NCBI GenBank assembly: GCA_040081265.1
Contig: JBEBGV010000107.1
Location: 1 to 10,813, forward strand
Source of the DNA: JBEBGV01 sp040081265
GTDB taxonomy: Bacteria > Acidobacteriota > Vicinamibacteria > Vicinamibacterales > UBA2999
Direction of reading: 5' to 3'
DNA length: 10,813 bases
Position 1 is the stretch's first letter. Every line of letters begins with the position of its first letter. Positions 1 through 5,381 of this stretch are shown piece by piece. The notes beneath the pieces are model-generated. The model had not been told where the DNA came from. It searched no databases and was given only the letters and a program-made list of their open reading frames with translations. Both the position numbers and the translations under genes were made by a program.

Positions 1-78
1 ACGTAGGGCGGGTCCGGTAGGACCCGCCGCGGGCGTGAACGCCGGGTCGTTCCGACCCGGCCTACGTACGAGTGAGTG
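1..78. repeat. Double-hairpin palindromic repeat, copy 1
   Basis: The unit begins with ACGTAGGGCGGG and contains two palindromes. The first is GGCGGGTCC paired with GGACCCGCC around a four-base loop (GGTA). The second is CCGGGTCG paired with CGACCCGG around TTC. It closes with CCTACGTACG. The same 78-base unit recurs at 93-170 with only three differences. No open frame of interest lies here. The structure resembles REP/BIME-type intergenic elements; the family name is an inference because no associated transposase is visible. Confidence 0.85.
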
Positions 79-92
79 AAGCGGTAGGCGGT

Positions 93-170
93 ACGTAGGG
101 CGGGTCCTGTAGGACCCGCCGAGGGCGTGAACGCCGGGTCGTTCCGACCCGGCCTACGTACGAGTGGGTG
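93..170. repeat. Double-hairpin palindromic repeat, copy 2, overlapping the hydrolase stop
   Basis: This is a near-exact second copy of the unit at 1-78 (75 of 78 bases by eye), giving a direct repeat with a 92-base period and a 14-base spacer at 79-92. Its terminal CCTACGTACG contains the TAG stop codon (154-156, minus strand) of the adjacent epoxide hydrolase gene, so the last residues of that protein are written by or directly beside the repeat. Its first differing base lies in the loop of the first hairpin, so the stems are preserved. Confidence 0.85.
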
Positions 171-1095
171 CGAAGTGCGAAAGGAGCAGCGCCGTAACAG
201 CATCCGGCGCCTCGCTCTGCACCCAGTGGCCGACGCCGGGCAGGCGCTCGATGCGCAGGTCGCTGACCATCTCGTCCAGGCCGTTCAGCAGCTCAACGCC
301 GAGGGCCGGATCGCGCTCGCCCCAGATGACCAGCGTGGGCGAGTCGATACGCGGCAGGGGCTCGGCCCGGAAGCCGAGACGCGCGTTCGCGCGGTAATAG
401 TTCAGCCCGCTGGTGAGCGCTCCGGGACGCGCGGCTGCCTCCACGTAGCGCGCCATGTCCTGGTCCGAGAAAACCCCGCGACGACCTGCGCCGCGGGTGA
501 ACATCTGCCGCAGCAGGAAGTAGCCGCCAGCCGAGATGAGGACCTCGGCCAGCCACGGTGTCATGAACACAGGCACGTAGAAGCTCTTGAACCACTGCCT
601 GGTCCGCCACAGCCCACGACCGTAGATGGTCGGGTGCGGTGCGTTGATGATCGACAGGGTGTCGACGATGTCTGGCCGCCGCGCCGCGACGAACCACGCC
701 ACGAGTCCGCCCCAGTCGTGGCCGACGATGTGCGCCCGCGGGAGGCCGGTCGCTTCGACCAGCGCCGCGACGTCGGCAACGAGGTGGTCGATGGCGTAGT
801 GCTCGACGCCCTGCGGCTTGTCCGACAGGTTGAAGCCGCGCATGTCGGGCGCGGACACGGCGTAGCCGGCTGCGGCGAGAGGCGCGATCTGGTTGCGCCA
901 CGAGTACCAGAATTCGGGGAAGCCGTGGAGCAGGATGACCGGCGGGCCAGTCCCCTCGCGTACGACGTGCAGGCGGATGCGATCGTGCGGCGGGTCGTTC
1001 CGACCCGCCCTACGTACGACGAAGTCGGAGGTACGTAGGCCGGGTGAATCCACAGCACGTAGGCCGGGTCCGGAGGACCCGGCGTGCTCAGTCAC
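154..1095 (-). CDS. Alpha/beta hydrolase, epoxide hydrolase type
   Basis: Predicted soluble hydrolase that opens epoxides (or a related substrate) through an aspartyl-ester intermediate. Seen: the oxyanion motif HGFPEFWYSW at residues 57-66, nucleophile Asp127 in GHDWGG (125-130), acid Asp262 in WGERDP, and base His290 in GVGHWVQ. Lid-region tyrosines near 158, 173 and 233-234 are candidates for epoxide activation. Asp rather than Ser as nucleophile, together with HGFPE, favours epoxide hydrolase over esterase; a haloalkane or fluoroacetate dehalogenase is less likely. The start is doubtful. GTG at 1095 directly follows the TGA of the upstream gene and another in-frame GTG lies at 1053, but residues 1 to about 36 are translated palindromic repeat, and the family fold only begins near RIRLHVV (40-45). 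No start codon is visible between the repeat and the catalytic core. The stop TAG also lies inside a repeat. Confidence 0.85.
   Translation of the reverse strand: MTEHAGSSGPGLRAVDSPGLRTSDFVVRRAGRNDPPHDRIRLHVVREGTGPPVILLHGFPEFWYSWRNQIAPLAAAGYAVSAPDMRGFNLSDKPQGVEHYAIDHLVADVAALVEATGLPRAHIVGHDWGGLVAWFVAARRPDIVDTLSIINAPHPTIYGRGLWRTRQWFKSFYVPVFMTPWLAEVLISAGGYFLLRQMFTRGAGRRGVFSDQDMARYVEAAARPGALTSGLNYYRANARLGFRAEPLPRIDSPTLVIWGERDPALGVELLNGLDEMVSDLRIERLPGVGHWVQSEAPDAVTALLLSHFAPTRT
989..1018. repeat. Palindromic repeat inside the hydrolase 5' region
   Basis: A 9-bp stem, GGCGGGTCG with CGACCCGCC, around loop TTC (989-1009), is followed by the flank CTACGTACG. It is read in frame as RRAGRNDPP of the hydrolase at 154-1095. 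The stem is the same as that of the intergenic copies, so a mobile or duplicating repeat seems to have overwritten the native 5' end of the gene. Confidence 0.8.
1031..1083. repeat. Partial plus complete palindromic repeat at a gene junction
   Basis: A truncated half-unit (GTACGTAGGCCGGGT, 1031-1045) is followed by a full unit: CACGTAGG, then an 8-bp stem CCGGGTCC/GGACCCGG (1064-1071 with 1075-1082) around GGA. It lies just inside the proposed GTG start (1095) of the hydrolase and just beyond the stop (1096-1098) of the membrane protein gene. The sequence CAGCACGTAGG is shared with the repeat at 9636-9665. Confidence 0.8.
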
Positions 1096-1557
1096 TCAGA
1101 AGCGGAAGAGGGGACGGGCGGCGGGCATGCCTGGCCACGGAATCGACAGCAGCATCACTACCAGCGCGATGCCGAAGAAGATCGCCGCCATCCGCTGCTT
1201 GCTCCCATCGTCGGCCGCCTTCTTGAGCTTGCCGCGTCCCACGTGCGCGAAGACCACCGCCACGAGCATGCCGGCGAGGTGCTCAACCAGCCAGAAGCGC
1301 GAGTCGCCGTTCCTCATGGCGCCTGCGACGTCGCTCATCGCCAGCCTGACAATCGGGCTCAGCACGCCGTAGAGCAGCAGGCCAAGCAGGAACTGCAGGT
1401 CGAGGCTGCCGAGGAAGATCTTGACGTTGCGTTCGTCGCCCCCGCCCCAACGTGTCTGGCCGTTCATGCCCATCGCGGCGCGCACGACGACGAGCAGGCC
1501 GGCGATGAGCACGACCCAGCGGAGCCAGGAGTGGAGGACGAGGACGCTGTTGTACAT
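1096..1557 (-). CDS. Small four-helix membrane protein, function unknown
   Basis: A 153-residue hydrophobic protein with four likely transmembrane helices, at roughly residues 11-30, 50-70, 88-106 and 122-140. The conserved-looking opening LHSWLRW (8-14), and histidines at 9, 93 (VEHLAG) and 105 (FAHVGRG) near helix ends, recall small proteins often annotated as cytochrome b-like. Heme binding is only a suggestion from His placement. There is no signal peptide beyond helix 1, and the loop between helices 3 and 4 is lysine-rich (GRGKLKK), suggesting it is cytoplasmic. It starts 9 bases after the stop of the propeller-like gene at 1567-2445, in the same direction, so co-transcription is likely. 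No clear Shine-Dalgarno sequence precedes ATG 1557. Confidence 0.8.
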   Translation of the reverse strand: MYNSVLVLHSWLRWVVLIAGLLVVVRAAMGMNGQTRWGGGDERNVKIFLGSLDLQFLLGLLLYGVLSPIVRLAMSDVAGAMRNGDSRFWLVEHLAGMLVAVVFAHVGRGKLKKAADDGSKQRMAAIFFGIALVVMLLSIPWPGMPAARPLFRF

Positions 1558-1566
1558 GCAAGGATT

Positions 1567-2445
1567 CTAGCGTGTCGCGCACTTCAGCGCGGCAAACGTG
1601 CCTGTCGCGCGACGGCCGCCGCCTTCGCCGAGGACAAAGACCTCGCCGTCCACGGCCGGAGCCACGCCTTCGCCCTTGGGCTCGCCAAGCTGGCGCAACG
1701 AGTAGATGGACGCCTCTGCAAGTCGTCCAGCCAGGAGCGCCGTGGTCGGCAGCACGAACAGCGTGTCGTTGGTGCGGACGGCGACCGTGCGTCCATCGGC
1801 AGAGGACTCGGCGTCGGTGACGCGCGCAAACCGTCCACGGCCGGTGCCGAAGTCGAGCACGGCAAGGCGTTCGAGTCGATTCACGCTGGCCGGCGTCAGG
1901 CGATTCGGCAACGCGTAGAGCGCCGAGCCGCGCGGCTCCTTCGTCAGCAGATAGAGCCTGCCGTCTGGTCCGGCAAAGACGGCCTCGGCGTCGTGCGGGC
2001 CGTCGGGATACTCGACGTCGAAGCGCACTGCCGTCGCGCGGGTCGCGCCGTCGGCGGGCTCCGGCATCTGGTAGATCGTGATGCGCGTCCGCACGCTGAG
2101 GTTGTCGCCGATGTCAGCGATGTACAGGCACGACCCGCCGGCGCACGGACCGGTGGTGACGTCCTCCCAGTCGTTGACGTCTGCGCCGGATACCAGGACC
2201 TTGCCCCGGGGCGCACCATCGGTGTTCAGCACCAGCACCTCAGCTGCACCCGAGTCGTTCATCGTGAAGAGGCGGCGGGGAAGGCCTCGGCTGAGAGCGA
2301 GGCCGCTGCCTTCGTACAGACCGGGAACGGCCTTGAGCGGCGTGACGACGGCGCACTGCGGGGCAGCGGTGCCGCGCTGCGCGAGTGTGGGGGAGGGGAA
2401 GAGCAGCGCGCCAAGGATGAGGCTGCCCGCACGTACGAATGACAT
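1567..2445 (-). CDS. Secreted beta-propeller-like protein, function unknown
   Basis: A 292-residue protein with a signal peptide (hydrophobic run 7-20, probable cleavage after LAQ near 21-23), so it is exported. The mature part has blade-like motifs rich in Asp and Gly: SGLALSRG (47-54), MNDSG (62-66), DWEDV (92-96), YIADIGDN (108-115), HDAEAVF (151-157) and DAESSADGRTVAVR (211-224). This pattern of an NDSG turn followed by DWED and DIGDN is one I associate with extracytoplasmic propeller proteins of unknown activity, some annotated as phytase- or esterase-like. Acidic loops could bind metal. Cys101 and Cys106 may pair, as may Cys31 and Cys289, which would tie the ends of the propeller. It is the first gene of a likely transcription unit with the membrane protein at 1096-1557. 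It has no strong ribosome-binding site. Confidence 0.8.
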   Translation of the reverse strand: MSFVRAGSLILGALLFPSPTLAQRGTAAPQCAVVTPLKAVPGLYEGSGLALSRGLPRRLFTMNDSGAAEVLVLNTDGAPRGKVLVSGADVNDWEDVTTGPCAGGSCLYIADIGDNLSVRTRITIYQMPEPADGATRATAVRFDVEYPDGPHDAEAVFAGPDGRLYLLTKEPRGSALYALPNRLTPASVNRLERLAVLDFGTGRGRFARVTDAESSADGRTVAVRTNDTLFVLPTTALLAGRLAEASIYSLRQLGEPKGEGVAPAVDGEVFVLGEGGGRRATGTFAALKCATR

Positions 2446-2470
2446 GCGAAGAGCATAGCGCGCCGGGGAA

Positions 2471-2575
2471 CGGCGGGTCCTGACGGACCCGCCCTGCGTA
2501 CGGCTCTGCGTGAACGGTACGCAGGACGGACCCGCCCTGCGTACGGTACGTAGGACGGGTCGGAACGACCCGTCG
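2471..2575. repeat. Cluster of three palindromic repeat units
   Basis: The gap between two minus-strand genes is almost filled by three related units. The first is a 9-bp stem GGCGGGTCC/GGACCCGCC around TGAC (2472-2493). The second is a degenerate unit at 2519-2545 that keeps one arm (GGACCCGCCC) and the GTACG flanks. The third is a 9-bp stem GACGGGTCG/CGACCCGTC around GAA (2554-2574). The flanks read CTGCGTACGG or TACGTAGG. The last hairpin ends one base from the TAA of the dioxygenase gene (2576-2578). No T-run follows any stem, so these are not standard intrinsic terminators, although they may protect the mRNA 3' end. Confidence 0.8.
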
Positions 2576-3457
2576 TTATTTGCGCTTCAAGACGAAATCG
2601 AAATCGGCCGTGACGTACGGGGCCGGGACGCCGAGCTGCTTGGCGAGCTCGGCCTGGCTCGCGTGTTCCTTGAACTCGACGATGAGCGAGTCCTTCACGC
2701 CGAACACCGCGTCGCCCTCGAGGTATTTGTCGATCGAGTCGAAGATGTGGGTCGTCACCGGCTCGTAGCCGTCGGCCGAGACGACGAAGTGCACGTGCGC
2801 GGGACGCCAGCCGTGACGGCCGGTGGCCTGCAGCATGCGGCCCACGGGACCGTCGGTCGGAATCTGATACGCCACCGGTCGGGTCGTCCGGATGAGAAAG
2901 CGTCCGTCCTTGTCGGTGGTGTACTTGCCGCGCATCTGCAGCGTGTCGTGCGAGGCGAGCTGCGAGTCGTAGAAGCCCTGCGAGTTGGCCTGCCACGCGT
3001 CGAGGAGCGCACCCGCGATTGGTGCACCCGAGCCGTCGAGCACGCGACCTGAAATGATCGCGGGGACGCCCTTGGCATCGGTGGTCGCCATGTTGCCGCC
3101 TGCCGGCAGATCGTTGGCGCCGGGGCGATAGAACGGGCCGAACACGGTCGACTCGGTGGCGCCTTCAGGCTTGCGGTGGCTGATCAGGTCCACCACCATC
3201 GACACGCCGGTCGTGTCGGACAGGAGGATGAACTCCTGGCGTCGGTCGTCGCACTTCTGACCGGTCTCGGTCAGGAAGCGGATGCCTTCGAACCATTCGG
3301 CCTCGGTGAGCTGCACGTCCTTGAGGAACATGTGCGTGTGCTTGATGAGGCTCTGCACGATCTGCTTGAGGCGGGGGTCGGGCGTCCCCTCGAGCCGGCG
3401 CAGGACTTCGGCAGTGATGTCGTCTTCGGTGGTTTGTTTTCGGGCGGCTACGGTCAT
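2576..3457 (-). CDS. Intradiol ring-cleavage dioxygenase, hydroxyquinol 1,2-dioxygenase-like
   Basis: A non-heme Fe(III) enzyme that cleaves a catechol-type ring between the two hydroxyls. Counted from the first Met at 3460, an N-terminal helical dimerisation domain (about 12-105) precedes the catalytic beta-sandwich. The four expected iron ligands are visible: Tyr164 (QGFYDSQ), Tyr198 (VAYQIP), His222 and His224 (AHVHF). The block YQIPTDGPVGRML, then GRHGWRPAHVHF and DAVFGVKDSL, fits hydroxyquinol 1,2-dioxygenase better than catechol 1,2-dioxygenase (which has GYGCPP), but substrate is inferred. Length (293-294 aa) is normal for the family. Two adjacent ATGs compete (3460 and 3457). The upstream GGAG is 3 bases from the first and 6 from the second, so 3457 is preferred. 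It follows the operon gene at 3531-4355 after a 70-base repeat-filled gap. No maleylacetate reductase or hydroxylase gene is in view to complete a pathway. Confidence 0.88.
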   Translation of the reverse strand: MTVAARKQTTEDDITAEVLRRLEGTPDPRLKQIVQSLIKHTHMFLKDVQLTEAEWFEGIRFLTETGQKCDDRRQEFILLSDTTGVSMVVDLISHRKPEGATESTVFGPFYRPGANDLPAGGNMATTDAKGVPAIISGRVLDGSGAPIAGALLDAWQANSQGFYDSQLASHDTLQMRGKYTTDKDGRFLIRTTRPVAYQIPTDGPVGRMLQATGRHGWRPAHVHFVVSADGYEPVTTHIFDSIDKYLEGDAVFGVKDSLIVEFKEHASQAELAKQLGVPAPYVTADFDFVLKRK

Positions 3458-3473
3458 CATCGTCTCCGTGTGC

Positions 3474-3530
3474 GCCGGGTCCTTCGGACCCGGCCTACGT
3501 ACTATCCTGCTTCGGACCCGGCCTACGTAC
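3474..3530. repeat. Palindromic repeat plus half-unit between genes
   Basis: A 9-bp stem GCCGGGTCC/GGACCCGGC around TTC (3474-3494) is followed by CTACGTAC, then by a second half-unit (TTCGGACCCGGCCTACGTAC, 3511-3530) lacking its left arm. The half-unit ends exactly where the TAG stop (3531-3533, minus strand) of the upstream secreted gene begins. The whole gap between that stop and the dioxygenase start is therefore repeat plus ribosome-binding site. Confidence 0.8.
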
Positions 3531-4355
3531 CTATCTCGTCTTGCAGGGCGTTGGGGCCCACTTGCTGCCGTCGGGTTCCTTCTTGAAGTGACTGGTCGTC
3601 ACCCACGGTGCCGTCAGGTATTGCGGGTCCGTCACGATCGTCGTCACCACGAACCACTCGGCGCCACCGGGCTCCTTGAAGGCGTCGTAGAACTCCTGCA
3701 CCGTCGCGTTGGCGCTGAAGGGGATGCCGTTCTTGCGGAGGTAGCCGGGGCGGATCTGCGTCGTGTTGACTTCCAGTGTGCGGCCGCCGGTGACGCGCGG
3801 TCCCAGGCCGAGCCCGATGCCGCCGCCGGCCGCCGCCCGCGGCGGCGCCTCCCACCGCGCCACCGACACGCCCTGCCACGAGCGCTCAGCCGGTGTGGCC
3901 GCCGGGGCTGTGGCTGGAGCCGATCCCGGAGCACCCGCGGGCCGCGCGAACTGGAAGATGCGCGTCTGCATGCCCGCGTCCGTCTCGACCTTCAGCGTGA
4001 AGTCGTCTTCCCAGGTGATGCGCAGGCGACCGGGCTCGCGCATGATCGCCGGCGCTGCGTAGGCCTTGCACTGTTCACCAGCGGCTTCGTCCCTGGCAAA
4101 GTCCCACGTGTCACCAACGCGGCGCCCCTCGGGGTTGACGGGGATGTTGGCGTAGTCGCCCTTGGGCGGCGTGATCATGCGCCAGCGCCAGTCCTCGCTG
4201 ACGACCGACACCCAGTTGCCGGTCAGGTCGATCTGCGCTGCGGCGCGGGGTACAGGCGGGGGACCGCCACGGCCACCGGGAGGGCCCTGAGCGGCGAGCG
4301 AAGCGGTTGCGGCCAGTGCCAGAGCCGCGACGAGCGACAGGCAACTGCGCGTCAT
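3531..4355 (-). CDS. Secreted protein, paralogue of 5382-6368, function unknown
   Basis: A 274-residue exported protein. The signal peptide is residues 1-22 (cleavage near LAAQ), followed by a Gly/Pro linker. The core begins IDLTGNWVSVV (42-52) and continues with GDYANIPVNPEGRRVGDTWD (66-85), EQCKAY (94-99), RLRITWEDD (110-118), SWQGVSVARWE (159-169), TLEVNTTQIRPGYLRKNGIP (193-212) and SHFKKEPDGSKWAPTPC (255-271). A low-complexity Ala/Pro/Gly insert (138-157 and 171-190) interrupts the middle. The two cysteines of the mature protein (96 and 271) could form a disulfide. It is clearly related to the protein at 5382-6368 in the same operon. I recognise this as a widespread but unnamed secreted family; I know no activity for it. 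Its ATG overlaps the stop of the upstream gene (TCATGA at 4352-4355) and AGGAGG lies 6 bases upstream, inside that gene, so translation is coupled. Confidence 0.85.
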   Translation of the reverse strand: MTRSCLSLVAALALAATASLAAQGPPGGRGGPPPVPRAAAQIDLTGNWVSVVSEDWRWRMITPPKGDYANIPVNPEGRRVGDTWDFARDEAAGEQCKAYAAPAIMREPGRLRITWEDDFTLKVETDAGMQTRIFQFARPAGAPGSAPATAPAATPAERSWQGVSVARWEAPPRAAAGGGIGLGLGPRVTGGRTLEVNTTQIRPGYLRKNGIPFSANATVQEFYDAFKEPGGAEWFVVTTIVTDPQYLTAPWVTTSHFKKEPDGSKWAPTPCKTR

Positions 4356-5374
4356 GATCGTCCTCCTGTGGGGCGGGCGCTTCCTGGTCGCGCCGCGGGG
4401 GCGGTCGGTGGCGGCGCTGGAAGCGTCTTGAAGATGGATTCGATCAGGCGATCGGCGTCGGCCGGCGTGGCGCGGTATTCCGCGTCGTAGTCGCGCGACG
4501 GCTTCGACGCCTTGATCTGATCGAGCGTCTGGTTCTTCGTCACGGCGTCCTGCACGCGATCGCGGATGATCGACACCATGTCCCGGAATTCGGCGACGTC
4601 GGTTTCTTCCCCCACACGTCCGCGGCCGGGAATGATTTTCGTGCCGCCCTCTTCGAACGCCTCGGGCACCGCGAGCTCGAGCACACGGCCGAGTGCGGCA
4701 ATCAGACCATTCACGCTGCCGCCGCGCGTGGTGTCGATGACCGGGTACCGCCCCGGCGTGTAGATGTTGCCGGTGCTGATCACGTCGGAGCGGCGGAAGA
4801 AGACGATCGAGTCGCCGTCGCTGTGCGCCGCCGGGACGTGATACAGCACGATCGCCTCGTCGTTGAACAGGTCGAGGGTCGGCAGGAAATCCGTCATCGT
4901 CGGCAGCAGCCCTGGCGCGACGGCGGGGGTCGTGGCGGACAGCCGGTTCAGCACGTTGTCCTGAGCCGCCACGTTGGGACGGGACGCGCCGGTGGCGCCG
5001 AAGCCGAAGAGGCCGGCGCCGAGCGCTAAGCCGCGCGCACCCGCCGGGCCGAGCAGCGCCACGGTGCCGCCGATGCGATCGGAGCTGGCCGACGTCTGGA
5101 CGATGTGCCGAATCGGCCGTGCTGAGAGCTTCCGGATCTCGGTGATCACCTGCGGCGCAAGGTCCGCCGGCGGCGTGTCGACGAGAACGACGCCGCTCCT
5201 GCCGACCTGGACGGTGACGTTGGCGTCGCCCGCCGTCATCAGCGATACGCGGCCCTGCACTGGCAGGACGGACACCTGGGCCTGCGCACGCAGGTGGCTT
5301 GCCCCGAACAGGAGCACGCCGGCCGCGGCGAGGGCGGCGCCGAGGGAAGTCGGGCGAAGTAGGGTGTGCTTCAT
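4352..5374 (-). CDS. Exported metallo-beta-lactamase-fold protein with degenerate metal site
   Basis: A 340-residue protein from ATG 5374, chosen because it opens a good signal peptide (1-32, hydrophobic 11-24, RAQAQ) and has AGGAG 4 bases upstream, overlapping the previous stop. The fold is recognisable: NVTVQVGRSGVVLVDT (52-67), PIRHIVQTSASSDRIGG (87-103), YHVPAAHSDGDSIVFFRR (178-195), STGNIY (200-205) and TKIIPGRG (245-252). Compared with the THxHxDH, GD and PGHG motifs of the family, positions 95 and 97 are Ser, 100 is Arg, 203 is Asn and 251 is Arg. Only Asp99 and His184 remain. It therefore should not bind the usual two zinc ions or hydrolyse by the family mechanism. A Gly/Ala-rich insert lies at 109-131, and the tail (318-340) is Pro/Ala-rich. 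It is flanked by two paralogous secreted genes in a coupled operon, so a binding or scaffold role is plausible but inferred. Confidence 0.87.
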   Translation of the reverse strand: MKHTLLRPTSLGAALAAAGVLLFGASHLRAQAQVSVLPVQGRVSLMTAGDANVTVQVGRSGVVLVDTPPADLAPQVITEIRKLSARPIRHIVQTSASSDRIGGTVALLGPAGARGLALGAGLFGFGATGASRPNVAAQDNVLNRLSATTPAVAPGLLPTMTDFLPTLDLFNDEAIVLYHVPAAHSDGDSIVFFRRSDVISTGNIYTPGRYPVIDTTRGGSVNGLIAALGRVLELAVPEAFEEGGTKIIPGRGRVGEETDVAEFRDMVSIIRDRVQDAVTKNQTLDQIKASKPSRDYDAEYRATPADADRLIESIFKTLPAPPPTAPAARPGSARPTGGRS

Positions 5375-5381
5375 GGCGCTC

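Noticed and set aside
1..170. CRISPR array
   Set aside because: There are only two units, the repeat is long and internally palindromic, and the 14-base spacer is too short; no cas genes are near.
1084..2442. Long plus-strand open frame (about 450 codons)
   Set aside because: It lies antisense to two well-supported minus-strand genes, has no recognisable domain, and reads as a charged low-complexity shadow typical of high-GC DNA.
3282..4490. Plus-strand open frame (about 400 codons)
   Set aside because: It crosses the palindromic repeats and the antisense of two real genes; its composition is Arg/Ala/Gly-rich without motifs.
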